Shown piece by piece: positions 1-9,951 of a stretch of 64,000 nt of DNA. Made by a program: the position numbers and the translations under genes. The notes beneath the pieces were generated by a model. That model saw only the letters and a list, made by a program, of their open reading frames with translations. It did no database searches and was not told the origin of the DNA. Source of the stretch: Apostichopus japonicus (Eukaryota; Echinodermata; Holothuroidea; Aspidochirotida; Stichopodidae); contig NC_092580.1 in the NCBI RefSeq assembly GCF_037975245.1, forward strand, positions 35,187,001 through 35,251,000, written 5' to 3'. Each line of letters begins with the position of its first letter. Within the stretch, counting starts at the first letter, position 1.

Positions 1-340
1 GATATTTTACAACATGTTGTAAAACAAACTTGAAATTTCTAGCGATATAGCGTAATACAGTGGTTGTTCTCTCAGTGTAAATGTGCGTGTATGTGTGACG
101 GTAAGATCGTCGCGCATCCGGTACGTGCCTGGGCTTGGCACTTGTGTTCCTAACATGACGTCATATTGTCTTGTTTTGAAATCGCACAGATATCTATTTT
201 TCGGATGCGAATATTAAAACGTTAATTTCTAATTAGTCCTTGAGGTTTTCAAGGTGATGAGGATAGTTTTGTACATAGATTTTCTCATAGATTCAGATGA
301 AGTCACTCTTGATTAGTTGGATTTTTCGTGTCATGGCCTC
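1..340. other. Non-coding stretch, nothing identified
   Basis: AT-rich sequence with no convincing open frame, splice-bounded exon or repeat end that I can define. Confidence 0.4.
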
Positions 341-362
341 TTTAACCGTCAAAACTCAATAA

Positions 363-450
363 GACCCGCCAGCGAGATTTTTTCCCAGCGCGGTAAAGGC
401 CATCATTTGCATCCTCGCTTCTCATTGGCTGGGTCTTGCACTTTTGATGC
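363..450 (+). repeat. Left arm of a dispersed inverted repeat with octamer and CCAAT-like motifs
   Basis: This arm reads as the reverse complement of 1700-1790, with the shared core cccagcgcggtaaaggcc. Both arms also share an ATTGGCTGGG stretch (inverted CCAAT). An ATTTGCAT octamer is present here, and the other arm has ATTAGCAT at the same place. Octamer plus CCAAT is a combination known from histone H2B-type promoters, but no histone gene is visible nearby, so the arms may simply be ends of a transposon-like unit. Confidence 0.5.
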
Positions 451-855
451 TGAATTGGAAAGTTCTTGTTTACGCTATGCGTGTGTGATTGTACATGAAC
501 ATACACGTGCACGGAGTGGATCGTGATCCGCATACACCTAGTGTATGAACTGGCGAATGTCTTGAGACAACTTTGTTAAAAAATGTGTTAAAATGTTTTT
601 CTTTGCTTTTGCGCCGACTTGTTTGTGTACATTAACATCCATAAGTTCGTAAACAATACTGCGACCATGGACTGTGAGTGTGCACGTCTCATTGTAGATG
701 ACTGTCTTTCTTTGAAGGTAAGGATTACTTAGATTGATGATCCAAAACTGAAAAGCCAATTAATCGAATAAGTTAGTTTTTACAAGGGTGAAGCTTCGAA
801 GTGATGGTGGAATTTGCTGTCACAGAGTACTGCGATGGCACTGCACGCAGATTAA

Positions 856-1111
856 CAGGGGCGTCGGAGCCGGTACTAGTAGGCTAAATGTGACTACTCT
901 GGCATGGCAGGGGTCTTGTTTTCAAGCTCGGGAAGTGCCATTTCCTGCAATCTGGGAGGCATTTTTCAAAATTTTCTCCATTTTACGCTACGCGCCAACC
1001 ATGGTGGCGCGTAGCGTAGTTCGACCTACCAAACGTCCCCCGATAATTATTATAGATGGCCACCGTACTCTGATCTGCCGTACCAATCCCAAATAGCTAC
1101 CGACGCCCCTG
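856..1111. mobile_element. 256-bp non-autonomous hAT-like inverted-repeat element
   Basis: Both ends carry the 12-bp terminal repeat CAGGGGCGTCGG, perfect and inverted. The flanks read cagattaa on the left and agataatt on the right, which could be a diverged 8-bp target duplication. The inside contains a stretch (about 910-1010) that recurs in reverse orientation at about 2610-2700 inside a second element, so the two belong to related families. No transposase frame is present. Assignment to hAT rests on the CAGGG-type ends and approximate duplication length only. Confidence 0.6.
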
Positions 1112-1113
1112 AG

Positions 1114-1690
1114 ATAATTACGTACCAGGCGTTTGCTTGCTTCAAAACTGCTTCAAAACATTGGACAGATTGACCGTTTCTGGTTGACTATTTACTTGAG
1201 ATGCTTTTACACTTTAAACTGATACACTCTTAATTTGGAGCATAGACATTGATTTGATTTTCAAAATTGTGACCCTTTGAAACGGTTTATTATGACCATT
1301 TGGCACGGTTTTCAGATAATATAATACGAAAGATATATGCCTAGTATTTAGTCATGTATGTTAGTAGTACCACTGCCACTGTGGATTATAGTTATTGAAC
1401 ACAGAAATTGTCTTACGTTTATATTATATGGTGATTTTTTGTATCATCTTCAAAACTGTTTTGGTTTGATTTAACTTCTTTAAATTTGCAGCAACAGAGT
1501 TGTGCGATACATAACCACATACCCTCTAAACCCATGGCATAACACACCGACAAATATGAACGCGTACCATTGTACATTCTGCTGCTAGACTGTTTTCTTT
1601 TTTTTTGAGTGTACTAGGCAGAGTGGCCGTGTGCAATGTGGTATGTGATGAGCGATTCAGTGCAGCAGCTGCTAGTTGATATTGTAATGA
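1114..1690. other. Non-coding stretch, nothing identified
   Basis: AT-rich sequence between a small transposon and the second inverted-repeat arm. Short open frames occur but none has recognisable protein features. Confidence 0.4.
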
Positions 1691-1699
1691 AGCTTATGT

Positions 1700-1790
1700 A
1701 TACGGACCCCAGCCAATGGGAGCGTGGTATGCTAATCTTGGCCTTTACCGCGCTGGGGAAAAAAAATCGCGACCCGCCAGGACTTCGCAA
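1700..1790 (-). repeat. Right arm of the inverted repeat with CCAAT-like motif
   Basis: Reverse complement of 363-450: on the minus strand it reads cccagcgcggtaaaggcc, then ATTAGCAT, then CCCATTGGCTGGGG. The arms are about 1.25 kb apart with the 856-1111 element between them. Confidence 0.5.
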
Positions 1791-1799
1791 ACATTACAG

Positions 1800-2386
1800 C
1801 GGGGTTACAATACACTGCCACACCGGTACTCGTTTAAAGTAATGTGATCGGCAACCCAGTTGGTTACGTTTGTTAAGACTGAATGATGAACTAACACACA
1901 CACGAAAACAGTTTAGACATCAATTTGAGCATTCCGACTAGGCACATTTCAACTATAAATTAGGTCAATATGTAAGTAGCTTTATAACCGTGGTGGTATA
2001 ATATAATATAAAGTCAAATTCCCCGACTTATTTAGCCTAGGGATCCGAACCTTTATCATTTATGGGTGGGCCCGAGGCAAATCAAGGATTTTATCAAATG
2101 GAGGGGGAGCTGCCATGGGTTCATTGATGCCAACTTTCCTATGAAAGGGGTTATGCTGAAAACAAATGTGGGTTCTGAAACAAGGCCTATAGAATAGGTG
2201 TTTAAGTGGCTCTAAATGTATTGTTGTGCTAATATTTTGTGTGTGTGAGAGGTTGGATAAAGGACTCGGACGGGGGAGGGTGAACACCCGTAGTAGTCGT
2301 CTAATTCTACCCCGCTGAATGCATCCATCCAATGGCGTCGCCAGACATTCCAATCTTGGCCATATATGTGATTAAGATGGCAATAT
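1800..2386. other. Non-coding stretch, probable old transposon remnants
   Basis: Contains G-rich segments and phrases such as tggcgtcgccagac (near 2333) of the kind found at transposon ends here, but I cannot define paired termini or target duplications. No gene is recognised. Confidence 0.35.
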
Positions 2387-2416
2387 TTGGTTCAGTTATG
2401 CTCATAACTGAACCAA
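2387..2416. repeat. Perfect 13-bp hairpin
   Basis: TTGGTTCAGTTAT at 2387-2399 is exactly complementary to ATAACTGAACCAA at 2404-2416, with a 4-nt loop. Confidence 0.85.
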
Positions 2417-2424
2417 TCCCTAAC

Positions 2425-2480
2425 CCACCTTCAGTCCACAAGGGCCTCGAGTCCACAAGGGCCTCGTGGACTGAAGGTGG
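2425..2480. repeat. Perfect 15-bp hairpin enclosing a 17-bp direct repeat
   Basis: CCACCTTCAGTCCAC (2425-2439) pairs perfectly with GTGGACTGAAGGTGG (2466-2480). A 17-bp word starting AGTCCACAAGG is present twice in tandem (2433-2449 and 2450-2466) across the stem and loop. It lies ten bases before the outer transposon end at 2491. Confidence 0.85.
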
Positions 2481-3118
2481 TACGCATAGACAGGGGCGGC
2501 GATTTGTTTAAAATATTGGGGGGGGGGGGACATTTGCTTGGGTACAGGCGCGTATCCAGGATTTTGTAACCGGGGAGCGCGAATTACTATCAAAGCGGAG
2601 CGCCACCATTGGTTGGCGCGCGGCGTACAAGAAAATTTCTGGTTTTGATAGCCCCCCAGATCACCGGAAATGGCACTTCTCGGGCTTGAAAATGACCAAC
2701 CAGATGTACACTATTGTATGTGAACCAAGTTTTTCCCAATATTTTTTTCCATCCATAACCATTTTCAAGAGTGTCACACATCATGTTCGACCTCATCGCA
2801 TCTCCTGAAGATCATTGCTTTCGTAGGTTATTACTACGTTACGGCCCACAATACCCGTCAGCCCCACTGTTCAAGGTTTTAAGCCCGCATTATTTGTTCA
2901 GAATTTGAATAATAAATTCACTTCAAAACACACCCATAATGTTGCACAAAATTTCATCTATGAACAACCAATATAGAAAAACCCCCTTCAACCCCTAACA
3001 GACCGGTCAAAATTGCATGAGTAGAGGGAAGTATGATGCAGAATGTTGGTCAGGGAATTTTCAAAAATTCAGACAAAGTTAATTTATTGGTGTACAAATA
3101 TTAAAACCTCTTATAAAG

Positions 3119-3321
3119 TGTAATGGGTGAACTATTTAGTAGACCCCACAAAATTTTGATTGTCGTTATAGAGGGCGCAAGTACAGTTTCTGTTACAACT
3201 CGTTGCTGTCCGATCAATCAAACGATCAACTTTCTTGTTTCTCTTCCCCTCCTTTATTGCCGGATGAGCCGCCTTTCCCCTCATTACCCCAGACCCAACT
3301 AACACCTCTGGGCATGTAACA
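3119..3321 (+). repeat. 5' LTR of the Ty3/gypsy element
   Basis: 203 bp, TG...CA ends, matching 9575-9777 at all but four positions. Followed after 3 nt by the primer-binding site. Confidence 0.95.
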
Positions 3322-3324
3322 TTT

Positions 3325-3342
3325 TGGCGATCCTGCCAGGAC
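3325..3342 (+). other. Probable primer-binding site of the LTR retrotransposon
   Basis: TGGCGATCCTGCCAGGAC starts with TGG, the complement of a tRNA CCA end, and lies three bases downstream of the 5' LTR, the standard place. I could not identify the tRNA. Confidence 0.6.
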
Positions 3343-3360
3343 GTCTCCTAGACCGGCAAT

Positions 3361-4416
3361 ATGGCTAGCCAAGAAGACGCTGAGGACAACACCATGGTTA
3401 TGGAGGCCATCAAAGAGTGCGAACGTAAAATGAAAGAACTGAAGTCTAAGCTGCCAGAGGAAGACATACCACCAGATTCTAAGATGTCAACCCCAACCAT
3501 ACCATATAGAAAGGATTTTAAAATCCAGGGACAGATAGGGGAACCTGGACAGAAGGATAAACTTAGCTTTATGTCTCTTATGCACCAAGTGGAGAGTGCC
3601 TCCCATAAAGGCGTTCCAGAAAAAGAGATAGTCGAGGGAATAATTAAGTCAATCACCCCAGGACTGCAGTTCAGGATCTACCTAGAAGGTAGGGACAATC
3701 TCGATTTACCCACACTGAGACGACTTTTGCGGGCTCATTTTCAGGAGAGAGTAGCTACAGACCTCTATCAAGAGTTATGCAATGTTTCTCAGGGCGCACG
3801 TGAGTCTCCCCAGAGTTTTCTTCTGCGAGCATTGGCATTGAAACAGAAGGTCCTCTTTGCTTCCAAAGAATCAGATGCCATGTTTAAGTATGACAAGCCC
3901 CTTGTAAATGCCATGTTTGCCCATGCTGTTTCTACTGGACTCCTCGATGCCGATATAAGACATGTCATGAAGCCCTACCTGGCAGATGGTAATCTTACAG
4001 ATGAGGAACTCATGGAGAAACTTAATTTGGTGACATGCAGAGAGAAAGAGAGGGTGAAAAAGATGCAGCAGAGACGTCCTTTAGCTGCAATGATTGATGT
4101 AAAGGAAAGTTCAAGTCCAGAGAAAATACAACCTGATGGACAAAAAGATAAAGGAAAGAGTTTGTATGATGAAGTGCAAGCACTAAAGGCACAAGTGGCG
4201 GAGATACACAGGGTGTTAACAACAGCAGAACCCGGTCATCAGTCACTACCGAAGAGACGCAGAGGATGCCCTCAGTGTCAGCAGACAAACAAAGGAAATA
4301 GTTGTCAACACTGCTTCAAATGCGGCAATCTAGGTCATTTTGCACGGTTTTGTCGACAATCGGGAAACGATCAGGGGTCCCTCCTGAGGGACGAGGAGCA
4401 TCCCACAAAGGTCTAA
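3361..4416 (+). CDS. gag: Gag polyprotein of the Ty3/gypsy retrotransposon
   Basis: 351 codons, uninterrupted, starting 39 nt after the 5' LTR. The central part (about residues 40-250) is alpha-helical capsid-like sequence rich in Lys and Glu. The C-terminal end has a CCHC zinc knuckle CFKCGNLGHFARFC at residues 318-331, preceded by a CPQC...CQHC pair that may form a second metal site. Gag assembles the particle and the knuckle binds the element's RNA. The frame ends at 4416 while the protease frame, one base back (-1), is already open from 4302, so Gag-Pol would normally be made by a -1 frameshift in this overlap. I found no canonical slippery heptamer there. It is the only intact reading frame of the element. 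Confidence 0.9.
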   Translation: MASQEDAEDNTMVMEAIKECERKMKELKSKLPEEDIPPDSKMSTPTIPYRKDFKIQGQIGEPGQKDKLSFMSLMHQVESASHKGVPEKEIVEGIIKSITPGLQFRIYLEGRDNLDLPTLRRLLRAHFQERVATDLYQELCNVSQGARESPQSFLLRALALKQKVLFASKESDAMFKYDKPLVNAMFAHAVSTGLLDADIRHVMKPYLADGNLTDEELMEKLNLVTCREKERVKKMQQRRPLAAMIDVKESSSPEKIQPDGQKDKGKSLYDEVQALKAQVAEIHRVLTTAEPGHQSLPKRRRGCPQCQQTNKGNSCQHCFKCGNLGHFARFCRQSGNDQGSLLRDEEHPTKV

Positions 4417-7400
4417 TGTCCCAGGATATGCCTAAAGATTCAAAGTACAGAAGTGATGTTGTCTACCCAGTTGCAAATAGAAGAGTGGAAAAATTGGTTG
4501 GTGAGTCTTGTGCAGTGGAGTGTCAGATAGAAGGTGTTCAGACGAAGGTTCTGTGGGACACAGGGGCACAGGTTTCTATTTTACCCGAGAGATGGTTAAG
4601 GGATCACCTAGTAGACAAGTCACCCCGACCTGTTGGCGAGTTATTAGACGGCTTGACGTTGGACTTAAAAAAGGGGCAAATGATCTTGATGTCCCATACA
4701 GTGGTTGGGTGGAGGTCAGTTTAAAGTTAGGAACAAAAGATTCTGGACTCCAGCCACTTAAAGTACCGATGCTTGTTTGTCCTGGTGAACGTGAGATGCC
4801 TATTCTGGGTACAAATGTCATCCGTCATGTCATTGAGGATACAGAGGAAGAGAAGACGTTGGTTAACTCTCTGCAAAAACTGCTGCCTGGTAGAAGAGAA
4901 GGGGCCATTCGGTCTCTAATTGAAGCAGTCTTAGAAGGTGACCAAGTTTCAGCCCGATGTAGGACAGGAAGAAAGGACATCTGTGTTAAGAAAGGTCAGA
5001 TGGAATTAGTCTCATGTAGAGTCCATTTTGGTTCAGAACAGAATACTTTGTCTGCTTTCTTCCATCCTAATCCAGAACAAGGGTGGCCTGATGGGCTGGA
5101 AATTCCAGAGACGGTGGTCCCCGTTAACAAGGGATCTTCCTGCAAAGTTCAGATTCCAGTAATCAACACCAGTAACAGAGATTTGTGGCTCAGAAAACGC
5201 ACCATGCTGGGTTGTGTGGAGCCAATCAAATCTTGTCTCCACTTACCCTGTGATGACGAAGATGAAGAGATGACTTTACGGGTACAAGCAATTGTTAATG
5301 CTTGTGAAAGAGGTTCTGAGGTGGGCAAAGACATACATGAAAGTGCTATTCCTGAAGCCAAAGAAAGTGCCAGTGAACAGAAGGAACAATGGTGCCCTCC
5401 CGTGGATCTCCCAGGTTTAACTGTGAAACAGAGGGAAGTTGTCACACGAATGCTGAAAGAAGAAAATGCTGCCTTCTCAAGAGATGATATTGACCAAGGT
5501 TGTGTTCCTGATCTTCAAATGAGAATCCATGTAAGTGATCCAAGACCAGTGCAGAAAAACTATGCCAGCATTCCTCGCCCCCTGTACAAAGAAGTTAAAG
5601 ACTACCTTCAAGATCTCATCAACCGAGGCTGGGTCACAAGGTCCAAATCCAACTATTCTTCTCCAGTGGTATGCGTACGCAAACGAGATGGTACGCTGAG
5701 ACTCTGTATCGACTATCGAGAGTTAAACAGGAAAACTATCGATGACCGCCAACCGATCCCAAAAATACAGGATATTTTAGATGGCTTGGCAGGTAATTCA
5801 TGGTTCTCTACCTTGGACCAAGGAAAGGCTTACCACCAGGGGTTTATGGCGGAAGAAAGCCAACATCTGACAGCCTTCATTACACCATGGGGCCTACATG
5901 AGTGGAGAAGAATCCCTTTTGGTCTAAAGAATGCACCAGCCGAGTTCCAGAGGGCCCTGGAGAATTGTTTAGATGGGTACAACAATCAAATCTGTGTTGT
6001 ATACTTGGATGACATTCTTGTTTTTGCCCCAACTTTTGACCAGCATGTCGAAAATCTCCGGAAAGTCCTCAAACGGTTACAGCTACATGGTGTTAAACTC
6101 AAGCCATCGAAATGTAAACTGTTCCAAAGGCAGGTTAGATACCTGGGTAGAGTAGTATCGGAAGAGGGCTATAAGATGGACCCTGCAGAGATACAACCTG
6201 TCCTGGCTCTGAAGGAGAGAACGCCTACAACTGTTGGTTAGCTTAGACAAATACTTGGTTTTTTGGACTACTACCGAAGTTATGTTGCAAATTTTTCCAT
6301 TAGAGCCAGACCCCTGTATGACCTCCTTGGAAAATCAACAAAGACCAATGACAAAACGCCATCGAATGGGAAAAAGAGGAAGAAGACTAGTAAAAACAGC
6401 CCAAATTCGAGGGAACAGATAAATTGGACACAAGAACACCAAAGTATTGTTGATGGTCTAATTGATCAGATTACCCAACAACCGGTGATGGCATATCCAG
6501 ACTTTAAATTGCCATTTATCCTCCACACGGATGCATCGAACCAAGGCCTGGCATCAGTTTTGTACCAACGACAAGAAGGAAAGTTGCGAGCCATTGCTTT
6601 TGCATCCAGGACGTTGTCACCGGCAGAAAAGAACTATCATTCTAACAAATTAGAGTTTTTGGCTCTAAAGTGGTCAATTACAGACCGTTTCCGTGATTAT
6701 CTGCAGTATGCTGTTAACTTCACCGTCTTCACTGATAACAATCCACTCACCTATGTGTTGACAACTGCCCGTCTTAATGCCACTGGCCAACGGTGGGTTT
6801 CTGAACTTGCAAGTTTTCGGTTCAACATTAAGTACAGACCTGGCAAGAGGAATAATGACGCCGACACGTTATCTCGAATGCCTATTAACGTTGGTAACAT
6901 GGAAAAATTGGTCAATGATTGTGTCATGGAAATACCTGATGGTGTCATAGCAGCAGCAAAGGAGTACCTACAGGCGATTGACAAAGGCGATATTAGCTGC
7001 ATTGATGCTGTACCTTGCAGTTTGGATGCGATTGAGACTGTTACGGCTGCAGCACGACCAACCCTTGGCTCTATAGATGTTGACACCCTAAAAGCTGCTC
7101 AAGAGAATGATGATACTATTGGAAAGGTGCTTGAGTACAAACGTCAGGGGCACCTTCCAAAACAAACAGAGAGGAGACAAGAATCGAAGGGGGTGCAAAT
7201 CTTACTTGGAAAATGGAAGGAGATTGAAATAGATGACAGGGGACTATTACAGAGGAGAACCATAAACAGAAAGCAGCTCCTCCTTCCAGAGAAGCATAGG
7301 AAGTTGGTGTTGAAGGCATTACACAATGACATGGGTCATGTAGGAGTCGAAAGAACACTGGAGTTGACAAGACAGAGGTTTTTCTGGCCATATATGGCTA

Positions 7401-8897
7401 AGCAGGTTGAACACTATGTTACAAAGGAATGCGAATGCCTGAAAAGAAAGAAGCCTGCAAGACACACAGTTGCACCCATGGTCCCTATACAAACAACTGA
7501 GCCATTTGAAGTTGTTTCCATAGATTTCTTGCACTTGGAGAGATGTAAGGGATATGAGTATATATTGGTAGTAATGGATCACTACACTCGGTTCTGTCAA
7601 GCCTACCCCACGAGAAACAAGTCTGCAGCTGCCGCAGCTGACAAACTGTTCAATGACTACTTCATGAAGTTCGGGTTTCCAAGGAAACTCCATCACGATC
7701 AGGGACGTGAATTTGAAAACAAACTTTTTTTCAAAACTTCAGGAGCATGCCGGTATCAACACTCCAGAACAACGCCCTACCATCCACAGGGAAACGGACA
7801 AGTTGAAAGGATGAACAGAACCCTGTTAAGTATGCTGCGTTCTCAATCAGAAAAACACAGAAAGAATTGGACTGATTCACTCCAACAGTGTGTGCATGCC
7901 TGCAACTGCACCAGATGTGAGTCCACTGGGTATGCAGTATGCACCCTACTTCATGATGTTCGGGAGATCTCCAAAACTCCCTGTAGACCTACTGTTTGAC
8001 CTAGATGAGAAGTCCGAAGGAAGTGGAGATCCTGCAGACTATGCAGAAAGGTGGAAGAGGAGAATGCAGGAAGCTTATGCTCTTGCATCGAGAAATGCAA
8101 TGAGGGCGTCAAAGAAAGCAAAAGACAGATATGACAAGAGAGTTCATTGCACCTTTCTATCACCATGAGACCGAGTGCTTGTGAAGAATATGGCCCCCCA
8201 TGAAGGCCCTGCTAAATTAAGGCCTTATTGGGAGGAACACATCTACGTTGTGATCAAACAACTTCTACCAGATGTCCCTGTGTACGAACTGACCCCAGAG
8301 AGGGGAAAAGGAAGGAAGAGGACGCTTCACAGGAACCTCTTGTTGCCATGTGACTCCTTGCCATTGGAGGAGCCACAGCCAGTGAGTGGTAAGACTAAGA
8401 AGGTGAAACCCAAGAAGTCCCAAAACCTGACTGAATCCGAGGGAGAATCTAGTGACAGTGACTGGGATGTTCCTATGTATGTAGCCAGTCAAATGCCAGC
8501 TGATAATATTCTTGGAGGAGAGATGTCACTGCCTGATGATGATGGTGGTAATGTCCAACAACTGGAACCGGACACTCTGACAGAGGAAGGGGGTAACTTG
8601 GAAAGAGTAATCCCATCAGATGAACCAGTACCTGAGAATGATCCAGAGGTGCAGCCTGAACAGGATGTGAGGACGTCTAGAATTAGAGTACCTAGGACTG
8701 TTTTTACCTATAACCAACTCGGTGTACCGACATATCAGCAGCATCACCCACAAGTTAACACTGTATCTGGTACCCCACCTATTGCTCCATATGATGTCTG
8801 GTATCCTATGGCACCCATGCAGCATCAGTGGTTTCAACAGCCGGGCTATCCACCTCCATCGGTCATGAGGTATCCTAGGCCTGTAGCAATGTTTTAG
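4302..8897 (+). pseudogene. pol: Degraded pol: protease, reverse transcriptase, RNase H, integrase
   Basis: Domains in order: aspartic protease with the DTGAQ active site (4557 onward); reverse transcriptase (about 5540-6190) with the YLDD catalytic motif at 6002-6013; RNase H (about 6430-6880) beginning at HTDAS; integrase (about 7280-7960) with an N-terminal H-x4-H, a DDE core and HPQGNGQVER; then a C-terminal GPY/F-like part to 8897. Breaks: a -1 frame change at about 4667-4676 inside the protease; a TAG stop at 6239-6241 between the reverse transcriptase and its connection domain; a pair of compensating frame changes at about 7727 and 7762; a 7-bp tandem duplication at about 7928-7942 that shifts frame; and a TGA stop at 8166-8168. 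The integrase cysteine pair is C-x1-C (7430-7438) where C-x2-C is usual. The copy cannot supply a full Pol protein. Confidence 0.92.
4667..4673 (+). promoter_or_regulatory. Slippery-type heptamer A AAA AAG at the protease frame change
   Basis: The protease frame reads TTA AAA AAG here, so the heptamer is in the register needed for -1 slippage, and the downstream protein homology continues exactly in the -1 frame. It could be a genuine recoding site or just the place where one base was lost from an A run. Its location inside the protease domain favours mutation. Confidence 0.4.
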
Positions 8898-9560
8898 AGA
8901 ATATTGGTTTTAAGTGACTGTAGTATATGTTTAAAAAAAAAAAAATAACAACAATTATGTTGAGTTTGGACCATATTCATGGTTAGACACATTTAGAGAC
9001 TGGAAAGGCTGTTGATACTTGTTTTACATGTAGTAGATGCTATCAATATGCATGCTGTCTTTATTGAAATCTTCATATGTGACATGGGCATTCATATTTT
9101 ATTCATGTACTTAGTGATTATTGATCTTATACACTGTAAGGAAGTATTTCTCATTTGGGATTACGCGTTACCAAAGAGTTTATAACTTCAATCCTTCCCA
9201 GGCTCTACACAAGGGTTATGTGGTAGTATTATTGCTCTACACAAGTGGGTTGTGTTGTAGTCAATTTAGGTTAATGCCTAGTGGAAGTCATACATGCAGT
9301 TAGTATAAATGTACAGAATAATTTGATAGGGTATTGGTCCAGGATGTCTGAGGTATTGGAGTTCATAGGATGTAACCCTAGAAACAGTCTAGTGTACAGT
9401 TGTTTTGTTTACTTTTAGCCTTTATTGTATATAACATGTTAAAGTTCTAAGTGTTCATCAGAAGGAATTATTTTGATGTTATTGTTATTAGTTTTATGGG
9501 GTAAGGCAGAGTGTATTTTGCCATGACAATATTTATTTCCATGTCGGGACGACATCTTAT
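8898..9560 (+). other. Non-coding 3' interior of the LTR retrotransposon
   Basis: No envelope-like frame, signal peptide or membrane segment is present between the end of pol and the polypurine tract. The sequence is AT-rich with an A run at about 8932-8944. Confidence 0.6.
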
Positions 9561-9574
9561 AAAGAGGGGGAGAG
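9561..9574 (+). other. Polypurine tract of the LTR retrotransposon
   Basis: AAAGAGGGGGAGAG lies directly against the 3' LTR, the standard place and composition for the plus-strand primer. Confidence 0.85.
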
Positions 9575-9777
9575 TGTAATGGGTGAACTATTTAGTAGAC
9601 CCCACAAAATTTTGATTGTCGTAATAGAGGGCGCAAGTAGAGTTTCTGTTACAACTCGTTGCTGTCCGATCAATCAAACGAACAACTTTCTTGTTTCTCT
9701 TCCCCTCCTTTATTGCCGGATGAGCCGCCTTTCCCCTCATTACCCCAGCCCCAACTAACACCTCTGGGCATGTAACA
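9575..9777 (+). repeat. 3' LTR of the Ty3/gypsy element
   Basis: 203 bp, four substitutions against 3119-3321, followed by the aaag target duplication. Confidence 0.95.
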
Positions 9778-9951
9778 AAAGGCTACTCTAAAACTTCGAT
9801 ATCATAAAAAAAATACAAAAATTATACTCGAGGGGGGTCTTCCCCTTCGCCCCCCCCCCTTGGTTACGCGCCTGCGGTTAGAAATCTTGTAGGAAACAGG
9901 CCAAATGGAAACCCAGTGAATCCATATCGATGTGGATCATATATATACGAT

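Larger units (their letters stand above)
3119..9777 (+). mobile_element. Ty3/gypsy-type LTR retrotransposon, full-length but degraded
   Basis: Two 203-bp LTRs starting TGTAATGGG and ending GCATGTAACA flank a gag-pol interior in the order Gag, protease, reverse transcriptase, RNase H, integrase. That order defines Ty3/gypsy (Metaviridae) against Ty1/copia. A 4-bp target duplication aaag lies at 3115-3118 and 9778-9781. The LTRs differ at 4 of 203 positions, so the copy is not ancient, yet pol carries several disabling changes. There is no envelope gene: 8898-9574 is non-coding. The element sits inside another transposon. Confidence 0.95.
2545..9874. mobile_element. Second nested inverted-repeat element, split by the LTR retrotransposon
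   Basis: The left end CAGGCGCGTATCCAGG (2545) matches the inverted right end CAGGCGCGTAACCAA (read from 9874 on the minus strand), 13 of 15 identical. Removing the retrotransposon leaves roughly 0.67 kb. The part at about 2600-2700 is a reverse-orientation relative of the inside of the 856-1111 element. I see no convincing target duplication (cttgggta against cggttaga), so the pairing is tentative. Confidence 0.45.

Noticed and set aside
2060-2353. 97-codon minus-strand frame
   Set aside because: No homology recognised and the region has the look of degraded transposon sequence.
3109-3118. tcttataaag just before the 5' LTR also occurs just before the polypurine tract (about 9555-9564)
   Set aside because: The 4-bp aaag duplication and 203-bp LTRs already define the ends; a 10-nt match in AT-rich DNA may be chance and I see no mechanism linking the two.
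8898-9574. Possible envelope gene after pol
   Set aside because: No frame of useful length, signal peptide or membrane segment.
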